From Pseudobdellovibrionaceae bacterium (GTDB taxonomy: Bacteria; Bdellovibrionota; Bdellovibrionia; Bdellovibrionales; Bdellovibrionaceae), in the NCBI GenBank assembly GCA_016719575.1, contig JADJYV010000002.1:310001-374000 (forward strand): DNA of 64,000 nucleotides. The letters are read 5' to 3'. Under the pieces are notes generated by a model. It ran no database searches and was not told the DNA's origin. It saw only the letters and a program-made list of their open reading frames with translations. Below are positions 52,927 through 62,902 of this stretch, piece by piece. Each line of letters opens with the position of its first letter. Position 1 is the first letter of the stretch. A program made the translations under genes and the position numbers.

Positions 52927-53975
52927 CAAAATCTCCAATAGAGGTCAAAGTTTAAATAGTAACCCTGCTCTAAATTGTAAACCAATTTAGACACATCGGT
53001 GGTGCCAAATCCAAGCAACGTATGAACATGATCCCAAATCCACAAGTACGATATATAACCGCCGACAGATTTGCTTTCAAAGTTGTAACTTGGACCTGCA
53101 AGAACCCGATTCCAGTCATCCATAATAAATTCATATCCAGACTGAAAAGAGCTCGTACCGGCAACTTTGATTGCTGCTAAATTTTTTGCTCGATCAAAGG
53201 TTGCTAATGCGACAGTCAAATTTGTGTGGGAAATAACACTTTCTGAAGAAATTGAATCCCAATAGAGGGTTGCACTGACAACTCCATTGGGGCTGTCTGT
53301 TCCCTGCAAATAGCTCGAGCCAAAAGAAAAAATATTAGATTCAGACTCATAAAACTTGTATTTTGCATGAAAATTTGTTGCGCCAAAAATACCCGCCAAA
53401 GATAATGTTCCTAGGAGAAGGTTTTCTGAATATCCATAGTCTATATAGCCTAAAAAATTAACTAAGAATTCTCCTTCCCTTAAAGTCTGAGCTGTTTCAC
53501 CCGTGCTCAATCCCATAAAAACCAAAGACTTATAACTCGCAGACGAATCAATTTCGTTATTCTTAAGTATAAGTTCGGTATTGCCTTTGTACTCACGGTG
53601 ATAGGTTTTAAGATCCATTCGATTTAAAACATCACCAATCTGAATCAATGCGTACTTTGAATGACGAATCAACTTAGCTTTGACCACATACTTTTCGGAA
53701 TTTTTATTTTCAATCGACCGGATTTCAAAAAAGCCAATGATTTGTCCGGCCGAGTCTTTGCTCCGCAAAACCATCAGTTCACCTATTCGAAACTCAGAAT
53801 AAGTACTAATGGCTATCACGTGGGTTGAGTCATCAATGCTTTCCACGTAAGCATGAGCCCAATCTTGCTTAAACTCGAATTCAACTTCAGAAAGTGTTTG
53901 AGCTTGGGCCCCAGACTCTGTCTGAGCGCGAAGATAAGCTGGAATAATTAACAGAATTAAAAAAACAAGCCTCAT
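52926..53975 (-). CDS. exported protein, probable outer-membrane barrel
   Basis: A 349-residue protein with signal peptide MRLVFLILLIIPAYLRA. The N-terminal 130 residues form a small soluble domain (SEFRIGELMVLRSKDSAG resembles a translation-barrel-like OB strand set). After a short link the C-terminal half is a run of amphipathic strands ending YYLNFDLYWRF, with a terminal Phe. No family known to me. It overlaps the MFS gene by 4 bases. Confidence 0.55.
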   Translation of the reverse strand: MRLVFLILLIIPAYLRAQTESGAQAQTLSEVEFEFKQDWAHAYVESIDDSTHVIAISTYSEFRIGELMVLRSKDSAGQIIGFFEIRSIENKNSEKYVVKAKLIRHSKYALIQIGDVLNRMDLKTYHREYKGNTELILKNNEIDSSASYKSLVFMGLSTGETAQTLREGEFLVNFLGYIDYGYSENLLLGTLSLAGIFGATNFHAKYKFYESESNIFSFGSSYLQGTDSPNGVVSATLYWDSISSESVISHTNLTVALATFDRAKNLAAIKVAGTSSFQSGYEFIMDDWNRVLAGPSYNFESKSVGGYISYLWIWDHVHTLLGFGTTDVSKLVYNLEQGYYLNFDLYWRF

Positions 53976-55114
53976 ACTTTTTTTCTAAAAACCCTTTCAA
54001 AACTATTCAAAACCAAAAAAGAAAGAACTAGAGCCACGGGCCCGACCCACATGGCCTTGGAGATTCCAAAGACGTCTGTCAAATAACCAACTCCAACATG
54101 CATCAAAACAGTCAACAGGGATTGAATGGCCATCGCCGACGAAACCGCCGAATCTATATGACTTTCAAAATGGTGATGGATATAGGATATCGCCAGAGGG
54201 TAAAACGGAGCCATTGTTGCCCCGCTGAGAACCAAAAAAAATGGGTGATATACCAGCCCTAAAATAATACAGAATGCCGAAAGCACGAGTGATACTGATA
54301 ACATTCTACGAAGAGAAAAATTAAAATGAATCAAAGCAAAAAGCCCCCTCCCAAGCAAGAGGCAAACAAAAAAACCTGTTAAGTAATAACTCGAATCTTG
54401 CAGACCTAATCCCAGCTCTCTTCGGATAAAAAGTGCAAGCCTAGAAGATATTAAAATTTCAGCAAGAACATAGAGCCCCAAGGAAAACCCAAGGTATGTT
54501 TGCGCTGCGTGTTCCAAGTTAGGTTCTTTACCGAACAGTTTTTCGACATTGACCAAAGGCAATGCGCGTTCATCCTTTTCAAAAAAGGCTCCGAACATTA
54601 AAAGAAATGGAACTGCAGCCACACTCCAAAACACAAAACGCCAAGAGCCTACCCAAGAATTGATGGCTGCCACCAGCAAGGGAGCTAGAAAAGACGAAAT
54701 CCCGTATATCGAATGAAGCCCCGAAAGCAATCTTTGCCTTCGATGAGGCGAAGAACCGACAGTAACTAGAATGTTTTGTACAACGCCAATAATCCCAAGG
54801 CTAAGGCCGAAAATAGCGGAAAAAAATAAAAGCGAAGAAAATTGAATTGCGCTACCCATGCCAATGAGCCCGATTGTCATTAGCAACAAAGCAATTTGTA
54901 ACGTGGAAACCCGACGGAGTTTTAACAAAAGAAAACGAACTCCGTAACTTCCTAAAAAACCCAAAAAGGAACTCAAGGCAAAAAACTGAGCCCCGCGAGC
55001 GTCTGTCACAGCAAATTCCTTTAGTATTTCTGGAAACAAAGGACCGCGGACATTGTCGCTAATCCCCAAGGCGAACAAACTCAAATAGGCAAGTACAATG
55101 TATCCCCAATTCAC
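53972..55114 (-). CDS. major facilitator superfamily transporter
   Basis: A 380-residue inner-membrane protein with about 12 hydrophobic segments. Between segments 2 and 3 is VRFLLLKLRRVSTLQIALLL, and between 8 and 9 HFNFSLRRMLSVSLVLSAF. It lies in a tight operon, its stop overlapping the 53975 start and its start overlapping the EF-hand lipoprotein stop (4-base ATGA junctions). That placement between two envelope proteins suggests a shared job, such as moving a surface-derived nutrient; the substrate is unknown. Confidence 0.75.
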   Translation of the reverse strand: MNWGYIVLAYLSLFALGISDNVRGPLFPEILKEFAVTDARGAQFFALSSFLGFLGSYGVRFLLLKLRRVSTLQIALLLMTIGLIGMGSAIQFSSLLFFSAIFGLSLGIIGVVQNILVTVGSSPHRRQRLLSGLHSIYGISSFLAPLLVAAINSWVGSWRFVFWSVAAVPFLLMFGAFFEKDERALPLVNVEKLFGKEPNLEHAAQTYLGFSLGLYVLAEILISSRLALFIRRELGLGLQDSSYYLTGFFVCLLLGRGLFALIHFNFSLRRMLSVSLVLSAFCIILGLVYHPFFLVLSGATMAPFYPLAISYIHHHFESHIDSAVSSAMAIQSLLTVLMHVGVGYLTDVFGISKAMWVGPVALVLSFLVLNSFERVFRKKV

Positions 55115-57378
55115 TTTTTAGCAGCCTCATCCTTTAAAACCTTGAAAACCCGAAGGATCTTACCACGCGAAACCTCGCCGAGGCCAACAAAAAGGCGCTC
55201 AAAGGAATATTTGGTGTATCCCCCTCTATCTGGCTTTTCTCCTTTAAACGCGAGATAAACAAAGAAATCTTCAACCAAAAGCTCCCACTTAACAGGCGAT
55301 ACACTCTTCATAAACTCAAGAAATCTCGGAGCAGCCAATCGCACCTCCTCCAAATCCAATCCACCGGAGGAGTTTTGATCATAGACGCTCATTAAAATTT
55401 CCGTGTAATGCAAAATCATAATCGCAGTTCTTAAATCCGCAGTCTCCACCTTACCACCCTTCGGGGACGATACTCGAGAGGCGGCCATGAGATTAGAGTA
55501 AAAGCTATCCCATTCGATAGAATTCAATTTAGATATTTCCGCAACCAGGCCTGGCATATTGTTAAAATAGTGGTCAATTTTTTTTCTTAAGTTTTGTTTA
55601 AAACAATTTTCGTTCAGCCAAGGATATTCAAAAATGTCCAATTCAGGCAGAGCACAGCCTTGCTGAATCATATCCAAGCGAATTGCTTCTGCAGATATCC
55701 CGCCCCCTGACGCCAGCAAACTTACAAACTCGAAGGCCTCGGCGCTGTCCACCACCGCATTGCCATTTGCAGAAAATGTAAACAAATTGGCTTCGTTAAA
55801 GCTTCGTGCCCCAGAATTTCCGGAGCGTTTATCGAAAACTTTGAGCTCTTCGCCTAGGAATTGAAAATCCGCATACCAACGCTTTAAATCATCGACGCCG
55901 AGCAGTCTAGGCCCGTAGCCATGAACTAGAGCCATCGCAGCTGACCTCATTAAATTCCAACGACTCAGAGATCTCCAAGTTTGACGGAGGGTGAGCGGCC
56001 GATTGACGATAATCACTTTTCCCTCAGTATTAAAGACGACAGGCCATGAGGACTCTAAAAACTTCACACCTTGGATCCAACTATCAAGCAGGGCTTCTTG
56101 CTCAAGAGAATTGGAGGACAAAATGCGTTTGATGTAAGTCTTTGCCTCAAACGTCGAAATCGCCTGCAATAGCTCGCTTCTGCCGATTGAATTCTCACTA
56201 TCAAACGCCAACTGATTAATGAAGAGCTGATGGAGTCGATAACTCTTCCATTCCTGCTTCAATGCGACCAAGTGCCTCTTCTCAAAACCGTTCAATCCAC
56301 GAGCATCCCCTTGGCGTCGGGGATCAAGTAGTCTTAAAATTACTTTTTTGTATGTTGCGTTTACGGCCTCTGAGTCAATGGCACTGGTTGCCATAACTTT
56401 ATCAATCAAGTTATCAATCACCGCAAACGAAATCTCCCCATGACGGCGCATTGGAAGGCTTTCTTCGATTATTTGCAGAGTGTCCTCGATAAATACAATC
56501 AATTGGTTAAGATTCTTCGGATCACGAAGAACTTCATTTTTCATAAAATAATGATAACGCAAACCTTGTTTGTAGATTTGAAGAACTGTACCTAATGCCT
56601 CCTCCCAGTCCTGAATATTATCAAACCTAGTCCCCTCACCTACCACGAGGGTCTTTGCAGCCTTTATTAAGTCCATATTTTTATCTACTTTTTGGTAGAT
56701 AGAAAAAGACTGAGGGCTGTTTGTAAATTGATTCAAACCTTCAAAAAATTTCTTTAAATCGTCGATTTTGTATTCTGAATTCACCAAATCAACTTTACGC
56801 AAAAGAACCCATAAAGTTGCCCTTAATTTCTCGACAGCGACATCAACGCCCTCCCACTCAGGGTGAATCTTCTTGCCAATTAAAATGGGAAAATGGGGAG
56901 ACAGTAAAACAGCATCTTCTTTAACTAAATCCAGCAAATCAACAAGCTTTTGGATCTCAGTTTTGGTTAAAGATTTTTCATCACCACCAAGGATGACTTT
57001 TTTCATCTTAAATAGCTGAACCGCAAACTCGGGCGAAACATTGTTCCGCTTTAGAAAGTATTTTCCAAAAAAGTTCCGAACATCTTCCACTGTGTAAGCG
57101 TCGGTCAGTGCTCCGCGAGTTTTGTTTTTAAAATAGATTAAAGATTCTTTTGCACAATCAACACCCTCTCGAATGTCTGCTGAAGCGAGAGTCCCTTCGA
57201 TATACTGATTAATTTTTTCTGGCAAAGTTCGAAGACAAACAAAAGTTGGATTTTTAAGCTCAATCGTCTGAGGCTCTTGTTTTTTTTCATTTAAGAAATC
57301 CGAACAGGACGTCAGGACTATGACACTTAATGTAAGGAGAATTTCTACGGTTTTTCTGATTGAAAACCTAAAAGACAT
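55111..57378 (-). CDS. large lipoprotein with an EF-hand calcium motif
   Basis: A 755-residue protein with signal peptide and lipobox VLTSC (Cys25). The body is all-helical and Leu/Lys/Glu-rich, without recognised enzyme motifs. At residues 667-678, DQNSSGGLDLEE matches a canonical EF-hand loop (Asp1, Asn3, Ser5, Asp9, Glu12). An EF-hand-like stretch with FSANGNAVVDSAEAFEF lies near 535. Calcium binding outside the cell is therefore likely. It overlaps the barrel gene (57368) by 11 bases and the MFS gene by 4 bases, indicating tight co-translation. The function is unknown. Confidence 0.6.
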   Translation of the reverse strand: MSFRFSIRKTVEILLTLSVIVLTSCSDFLNEKKQEPQTIELKNPTFVCLRTLPEKINQYIEGTLASADIREGVDCAKESLIYFKNKTRGALTDAYTVEDVRNFFGKYFLKRNNVSPEFAVQLFKMKKVILGGDEKSLTKTEIQKLVDLLDLVKEDAVLLSPHFPILIGKKIHPEWEGVDVAVEKLRATLWVLLRKVDLVNSEYKIDDLKKFFEGLNQFTNSPQSFSIYQKVDKNMDLIKAAKTLVVGEGTRFDNIQDWEEALGTVLQIYKQGLRYHYFMKNEVLRDPKNLNQLIVFIEDTLQIIEESLPMRRHGEISFAVIDNLIDKVMATSAIDSEAVNATYKKVILRLLDPRRQGDARGLNGFEKRHLVALKQEWKSYRLHQLFINQLAFDSENSIGRSELLQAISTFEAKTYIKRILSSNSLEQEALLDSWIQGVKFLESSWPVVFNTEGKVIIVNRPLTLRQTWRSLSRWNLMRSAAMALVHGYGPRLLGVDDLKRWYADFQFLGEELKVFDKRSGNSGARSFNEANLFTFSANGNAVVDSAEAFEFVSLLASGGGISAEAIRLDMIQQGCALPELDIFEYPWLNENCFKQNLRKKIDHYFNNMPGLVAEISKLNSIEWDSFYSNLMAASRVSSPKGGKVETADLRTAIMILHYTEILMSVYDQNSSGGLDLEEVRLAAPRFLEFMKSVSPVKWELLVEDFFVYLAFKGEKPDRGGYTKYSFERLFVGLGEVSRGKILRVFKVLKDEAAKK

Positions 57379-58732
57379 ACGCGGCTCCGATCATAAAACG
57401 ATCGTCATTTTTAAACTGACTAATTTCGTTTTGATTTGCGTAGGTCAAATCTCCTGACTTTAAGAGATCAAACTCACTATACATGGACCAAAGAGAAGAA
57501 AACCGATGGTTCAATTTCCATTGTAAAAAATCGAAGTCATTTTTTTGGCTAGTTGTGTAGCTTAATTTCGAAATCAAACGACGGAGCCCGCGCGTAAGAA
57601 ATCGATTTTCAAGTGTCAATTTAACTGCTTGCTGATATGGGTAAATCAAGGTCAAACCGGGCCGGTCGGCGCTAGCCATATCCCCGACCTCAACAATCTC
57701 ACCTCCATAAATGTTTAAACTTTGAAGTGAAACTGAAAATTGTGGATGAGTGTATTCAACAAAGGGACTTACTAAATATGCATCTGAAAATTGCGGCCGC
57801 GTCCAGCGATCTTCGAGATCGAAATTATTTTGAGGTCGATCTAGCACATTGCTGATTCCGAGACGCCAATTCTGAGTTCGGTGCGAAAGATCTATACCGC
57901 TTAAAGTATGATAAAAAACCTGGGGCTTCAAATCTACAACTCCGCGGAGAATGGTTGTATCCAAAACTCCAGAGTACCCAAGAGCGAGTTCATTTGATGG
58001 CTTGTACATGTAGTTGAGGTGCAATGACGTCCCCTCCTCGGCAGAGCCGAAGGTCAATCTTGCTCCATAACTCGACTGAAAAACTACCTGACTCTCATTT
58101 GGTCGTTCAAAATTATATTGAACTTTTGTGGACTCACTAAATATCCGAACCGAATCTGGGGGGCGACGAAACCAAGGATTTCCAGGGACAAACTGGCCAT
58201 TAACTATCTCAAATGCTGGTCCTTGATTGGGAATAAAAACCGGAGAAGCAAATGCTGTAATTGAATAAAAGGGCCTTTCTGCCTGCCAAAAAATTCCACT
58301 AAGGCCCTGGGCCTCTGGATTTAGGGGGTTCCATTGAAACAATGGTTGCCAGAGTCCTAGATTCCATCGAGAATCCAGCTCGCTCCAATTCATCAACTTA
58401 CGACCAATAAAAAGGTTTTCGCTATCTGCCGGCTTTGTCTGAAAATAAAACTCCGAGATGTCGAGATAATTCAACAACGGGGCACCGAAGGCGACGGCCC
58501 CCTCAATACTCATTTTAATAGGGTCCTCGATTTGCGGCGGACTTGTTAGAGTCATCCCGACAAACTGATAATTGGTTTTTTCTGTGGCCTCAAAAGAAGG
58601 ACTGATAAAAGAATCTGAAAACAAATGCAAATCAGAGCGCAATTGAGCCTCGGCGGCTGTAACAAAGCACACGAGGCCAAAGCTGGCTTTAAGCATGAAT
58701 TTCCAAACGTGCAGTTTCGACATTTTTTTCAC
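57368..58732 (-). CDS. porin-like outer-membrane barrel protein
   Basis: A 454-residue protein with signal peptide (KFMLKASFGLVCFVTAAEA), a long series of amphipathic strands rich in Tyr/Asn/Gln, and a C-terminus FMIGAAYVF with terminal Phe. Strand-turn stretches such as LQSLNIYGGEIVEVGDMAS are typical of large barrels. It is the first gene of the five-gene operon to 51718. A porin or surface-structure role is inferred from fold only. Confidence 0.65.
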   Translation of the reverse strand: MKKMSKLHVWKFMLKASFGLVCFVTAAEAQLRSDLHLFSDSFISPSFEATEKTNYQFVGMTLTSPPQIEDPIKMSIEGAVAFGAPLLNYLDISEFYFQTKPADSENLFIGRKLMNWSELDSRWNLGLWQPLFQWNPLNPEAQGLSGIFWQAERPFYSITAFASPVFIPNQGPAFEIVNGQFVPGNPWFRRPPDSVRIFSESTKVQYNFERPNESQVVFQSSYGARLTFGSAEEGTSLHLNYMYKPSNELALGYSGVLDTTILRGVVDLKPQVFYHTLSGIDLSHRTQNWRLGISNVLDRPQNNFDLEDRWTRPQFSDAYLVSPFVEYTHPQFSVSLQSLNIYGGEIVEVGDMASADRPGLTLIYPYQQAVKLTLENRFLTRGLRRLISKLSYTTSQKNDFDFLQWKLNHRFSSLWSMYSEFDLLKSGDLTYANQNEISQFKNDDRFMIGAAYVF

Positions 58733-58869
58733 CTGCCAAGGAATAACCCATCAATTCCCGTGCCTGAAAAAGAGGCTCTGTGAGTCGGGGCAATGGCTTT
58801 GAGGTCTATCGTTTTGACAAGTGCCCTTTTTTGTCGCCAGCCGGGCTGAGTTTTGCTAGAGTTCCCCAT

Positions 58870-59892
58870 ATGCCTCAAAAACCTCGCTTTCTAATCATTC
58901 GCTTTTCAAGCTTTGGTGACGTGACTCAGTGCCTAAGTGTTCCCTCAAATATTTGCGCTTCTTATCCTGAGGCTGAAGTTCATTGGATCACGCGCAAAGA
59001 CATGGCTCCTTTGCTTAAAAATCACCCGGCAATTCACCGTGTTTGGGAGTACGATCGTAAAACAGGTCTAAAGGGTCTATTCCGGCTCCTCAATGAAATG
59101 TCTTCGATTAAATTCAGCCATATTTATGATGCTCATAACAATATTAGATCTAGATTTGTTTATTGGCGTCTTGGTCTTTTTTCTTCTTGCAAATTTCTTC
59201 GCAGATCACAAAAGCGCTGGAAGCGCTTTCTACTTTTTCGCTTTCATAAAAATACTTATGAGAAGCCCTTTTCTGGCCAAAGGGATTTATTAGAACCTTT
59301 AACTCAATGGAATATTGAAAAGTCCCTCCCCCCCGTACCCCAACTTTTCCTAGGTCCTCTTGAGATCGACAAATCCACTGAACTGCTGGGCTCCTGGGGC
59401 AAGAAAAACTACATTGCCCTTGCCCCCTCCGCGGCCTATTTCTTGAAGCGCTGGCCCCTAGAACACTTTAAGCGACTGATTCTGTCCATGCCCGAACACA
59501 ACTTTGTTTTGATTGGTGGACCTGAAGATCGCTTTATCGAAGAGTTGGCTGCTGTCGCCCCGAGCAGAACTTTAAACACGGCCGGCAAAGCGTCTCTCCT
59601 TGTAAGCTCTGCACTTGTCAGAGGCGCCAACGCCTTGATTAGCAATGACACTGGCTTGCTGCATGTGGGTGAACAGCTCGGCATTCCAACGATTGCCTTG
59701 ATGGGCCCTGCGCCTTTTGGTTTTCCATCACGTGAAAACACAAAAATATTAGAATTAGACCTTCCTTGCCGCCCTTGCAGTAAACATGGGCAGGGTCCTT
59801 GCATCAATAAAATCTATCACCAATGCCTGATCGACATCACTCCTGAACAAGTGCGTAGAGAAGTTCTAATAAAACTGGAAGCAAAAAAATGA
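58870..59892 (+). CDS. family 9 glycosyltransferase (ADP-heptose:LPS heptosyltransferase type)
   Basis: A 340-residue GT-B enzyme of GT9, which adds heptose to the LPS core. The N-terminal stretch RFLIIRFSSFGDVTQCLSVP (residues 6-25), HIYDAHNNIRSRF, APSAAYFLKRWPLEHF and the sugar-nucleotide site ISNDTGLLHVGEQLGIPT near 270 match the family, as do Cys-rich CRPCSKHGQGPC. Start 58870 is chosen because MPQKPRF leads straight into the fold; it has no clear ribosome-binding site. It overlaps waaA by 4 bases. Confidence 0.82.
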   Translation: MPQKPRFLIIRFSSFGDVTQCLSVPSNICASYPEAEVHWITRKDMAPLLKNHPAIHRVWEYDRKTGLKGLFRLLNEMSSIKFSHIYDAHNNIRSRFVYWRLGLFSSCKFLRRSQKRWKRFLLFRFHKNTYEKPFSGQRDLLEPLTQWNIEKSLPPVPQLFLGPLEIDKSTELLGSWGKKNYIALAPSAAYFLKRWPLEHFKRLILSMPEHNFVLIGGPEDRFIEELAAVAPSRTLNTAGKASLLVSSALVRGANALISNDTGLLHVGEQLGIPTIALMGPAPFGFPSRENTKILELDLPCRPCSKHGQGPCINKIYHQCLIDITPEQVRREVLIKLEAKK

Positions 59893-61166
59893 CTCGCCTC
59901 TTGTATCAATTTCTTCTCTACCCCTTGGCCTTTGTTCTCATCCAGCTAATTCGTCCTTTTCTCAGTAAAAAATTAAAAGAAATGATTCGCGACAAAAACA
60001 ATTCTCGCTTCGAAATCATAAAAAGTTCTAGGGAGGAGATTTCAAAAAAGAAACCTATCTGGATTCATGCCGCTAGTGGAGAAATTGAATATGCCCGTCC
60101 GGTGATTCGAGAACTCAAAATGCAGTTCCCAGATATCCCCATCATCGTCACCCACTCCTCCCCCTCGGCAAAGAAAATTCTCTCCAGCATAAGTGACATT
60201 GACGCCTGGGGAGCACTTCCTTGGGATTTTAAAATATCCTGCAATTCCTTTTTAAAGAAGTGGAACCCCCGTTGCTTCCTGATCGCTCGAACCGATGTCT
60301 GGCCTGTCATCGCAACTTGTTGCCACAACCAAAATATCCCAAGCCTGCTCTTTTCCGCGACTTTTGCAGAAAACAGTTCCCGTCTTAAAGGAGTCTCTGG
60401 TAAAATCACAAAATGGGCACTGAATCAACTCTCTGAGATTCAATGCGTATCAGAGGCCGATGCGGCTCAAGTTTTATGTCTCAAAATTAAAACAAAAATT
60501 CTAATCAAGGGCGATACACGATTTGATCAAGTTTTTTATCGTTTACAAAATCCCAAACCAATTAAAGACACTCTTCGCCCGCACCATAAAAATATTTTAG
60601 TTGCAGGTTCCACCTGGCTTGAGGATGAACAAGTTATAGTTCCGGCGTTCGCAAAAGTTAAAGACAGTTACAAATTAATCATAGCTCCCCACGAGATTCA
60701 TAAAGCTCACCTCGAATCACTAACCCATCTCTTACAAGAAAATAAACTTGCAAGCACTCGGTATAGTGAAACAAGCATTGACTGGAACCAAGTGGATGTC
60801 CTTATCATTGATCAGGTCGGAATTTTAGCTGAACTCTATACCTGGGGATCGGTTGCCTTTGTCGGTGGATCTTTCAAAAAGCAGGTTCACAGCGTCATGG
60901 AGCCTCTTGCCGCCGGGCTTCCCGTAATAGTTGGACCTCATCATCACAACAATCGCGAAGCTCTGCATTTTAAGAATGTGATTGTTATGCAGGTTCCAAT
61001 CGTCCAAGAAATGCAGAATCACCTTTCTTTCTCTGAGGCGCTGAAAGATCTCGAACTCCTGAATTCTAAAATCTTTCACGACCATCTTCTCGAGCTCCTT
61101 CAACAACACGGAGCTGCCACCAAAAATGTCGTTACGTGGTGCCAAAGCGCTATTTGTGGCCTCTGA
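59889..61166 (+). CDS. waaA: 3-deoxy-D-manno-octulosonic acid transferase
   Basis: WaaA (KdtA) adds Kdo to lipid A precursors. The 425-residue protein has an N-terminal membrane anchor (LYQFLLYPLAFVLIQLI), IWIHAASGEIEYARPVIREL near 56 (ASxGE catalytic Glu), TDVWPVIATCCHNQNIPSLLF near 135 and the C-terminal VGGSFKKQVHSVMEPLAAGLPV (about residue 320) with GPHHHNNREA. All family hallmarks are present. It is co-translated with the GT9 gene. Confidence 0.93.
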   Translation: MTRLLYQFLLYPLAFVLIQLIRPFLSKKLKEMIRDKNNSRFEIIKSSREEISKKKPIWIHAASGEIEYARPVIRELKMQFPDIPIIVTHSSPSAKKILSSISDIDAWGALPWDFKISCNSFLKKWNPRCFLIARTDVWPVIATCCHNQNIPSLLFSATFAENSSRLKGVSGKITKWALNQLSEIQCVSEADAAQVLCLKIKTKILIKGDTRFDQVFYRLQNPKPIKDTLRPHHKNILVAGSTWLEDEQVIVPAFAKVKDSYKLIIAPHEIHKAHLESLTHLLQENKLASTRYSETSIDWNQVDVLIIDQVGILAELYTWGSVAFVGGSFKKQVHSVMEPLAAGLPVIVGPHHHNNREALHFKNVIVMQVPIVQEMQNHLSFSEALKDLELLNSKIFHDHLLELLQQHGAATKNVVTWCQSAICGL

Positions 61167-61372
61167 TTTTAGGACTCGCTGGCGGCAATTGCGCAATGCG
61201 CTCTTGAGTTGCGTATAAGGCGCCTTGGCGTGTTTACGGCCCCCTTCAACTGTCAAACCAAAAATGGCATATCTCATAATGAGTCGTCGACAAACGCAGC
61301 TATTTTCAACAGTTTAGAATCAAGTCGATTCAGCACGTTCCTTGAAGATCTAAAAAGCAAAGAAGGTATTTA

Positions 61373-61534
61373 ATGATAAAGTTTAAATTCACCCCATTGC
61401 GCTTTTTATTGATAGTTGGCCTCATTCATCTCGTTTGCGCCTCTTTGTCTTTTGCGGAACAATCGGGCCCTCTATCGATAACCCCTAAGAAAAACCAACA
61501 GAGCACTTCCGGGAGACCTAATGACGCTCAGTGA
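61373..61534 (+). CDS. small exported protein (53 aa)
   Basis: A short frame with AGAAGG 6 bases before the ATG. The product has a typical signal peptide (MIKFKFTPLRFLLIVGL, then SFA cut before EQSG) and a 25-residue Ser/Lys/Gln-rich mature tail. Too short for most automatic calling. It precedes the 61613 gene by about 80 bases and may be co-transcribed. Support is limited to its ribosome-binding site and signal peptide. Confidence 0.45.
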   Translation: MIKFKFTPLRFLLIVGLIHLVCASLSFAEQSGPLSITPKKNQQSTSGRPNDAQ

Positions 61535-61612
61535 GTAAGGGCACCGAGTTGGCACTTGACCCTTCACTTTCTGCCAGTAGAAAATCAGAATTCTTTCTGG
61601 GAGATTTCAAAA

Positions 61613-62902
61613 ATGCCAAATTTTTTAAAGATAAAGCCCGAGATTAGTCCCTACAAAAAAGGTGACGTCCTCGTCCTTTTTGGAGAGCTCTTCCAACGCG
61701 GGTATGCCAATGGCTTAGCTGAAGAAGCCAAAAGGCGCGGCATGACGATTGTTCATGCAACCGTTGGAAGACGCGAGAATGGCACCCTTCGTGCGCTCCA
61801 TGCGGAAGAGGCTGCAAAGATTCCCCAACCTTTTATTAACATCCCGCTCGAAGCTGGATTTGATATGGAACCGGACAACAAAGGCCTATCCCCGAACGAA
61901 CAACTCAAAGATGTTAAACTTTCCGAGTGGGAAAGTGCAAAAATTAATTTTACATCCATTGAGGAAAGCCGCAGCAGAGCCGTTGCACGCTTTCGCAAAA
62001 ATGTTGAGGCCTTCATGCAAGAACTGGAAAAATTGATTCCAGAAGGTGCCAATGTGTTGTTCGCTCACTTGATGGCCGGCGGCGTTCCAAGAATCAAAAT
62101 TGTGATGCCGCTTATGAACCGAACCTGCAAAGGCAGCGGCGACCGCTATCTTTCGTCTGAACAGTTCTGGAAATCAGACATCGGCCGCTTTTGCGAAATC
62201 AATTTTAAAGAGGTAACAGCAGAAACAATGAGGCACCTTCTTGAGTTATCGACCCCTCTTCGTGAGAAAATAGAGCGTAGAGGGGGGCGGGTGTCTTACA
62301 CTGGCTATGGTTACCACGGCACAGAAATACTCATTAATGGACAGTACTGCTGGCAAACTTACACTCCCTACATTCAAGGCTGGGCAAAAAAGGAACTTGA
62401 AAATATTGCCATCGAGTATTCCAAAAAGGGCGTTCATGTTTGTATCTACAACTGCCCTGAAATTCTAACCAATTCTAGCTCCATATTTCAAGGAGTCGAA
62501 GTGTCACTTTATCCCTTAATTGGGGCAATTCAAAAGGAGTCTAAAAGTTCGGCCGAAGGAAATAAAATTTTAGCTGACTGCAAAGCCCTCCTAAAAGAAA
62601 ATATTCACTTCGAAGATATTCAAAAAATAACAGACCAGTACTTCAACACTCCTGAAATCAAAGATCATTGTCACTTTGAGAAGTGGCCTCAACACAGCTC
62701 TCGATTGCAACTTGAAACTATGCTCAGAACTTCAGAGCATTTGATTTCTCTTCACTCAGATGAAAAAAATCTCATCAGCGGCGAACTCAGTGAAGTCGTG
62801 TTTAAATCCTGTGGCTACATTATGTTACACGGGTCTTGGCAACCCTCGGCCCCTGTTGCTTGGATTGGGCATGATCTTGTTGCCCGCTGTATTTATCAAT
62901 GA
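61613..62902 (+). CDS. unknown cytosolic protein (429 aa), Rossmann-like N-terminus
   Basis: Not recognised. The start ATG 61613 has GGAGA 7 bases upstream; a start at 61556 lacks that. The N-terminal stretch KGDVLVLFGELFQRGYANGLAEEAKRRGMTIV resembles the first strand-helix of a Rossmann or flavodoxin-like fold. Other visible stretches are NVLFAHLMAGGVPRIK and HGSWQPSAPVAWIGHDLVARCIY at the end. No signal peptide or membrane segment. It overlaps the MBL gene by 4 bases, so they form a unit. Confidence 0.55.
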   Translation: MPNFLKIKPEISPYKKGDVLVLFGELFQRGYANGLAEEAKRRGMTIVHATVGRRENGTLRALHAEEAAKIPQPFINIPLEAGFDMEPDNKGLSPNEQLKDVKLSEWESAKINFTSIEESRSRAVARFRKNVEAFMQELEKLIPEGANVLFAHLMAGGVPRIKIVMPLMNRTCKGSGDRYLSSEQFWKSDIGRFCEINFKEVTAETMRHLLELSTPLREKIERRGGRVSYTGYGYHGTEILINGQYCWQTYTPYIQGWAKKELENIAIEYSKKGVHVCIYNCPEILTNSSSIFQGVEVSLYPLIGAIQKESKSSAEGNKILADCKALLKENIHFEDIQKITDQYFNTPEIKDHCHFEKWPQHSSRLQLETMLRTSEHLISLHSDEKNLISGELSEVVFKSCGYIMLHGSWQPSAPVAWIGHDLVARCIYQ

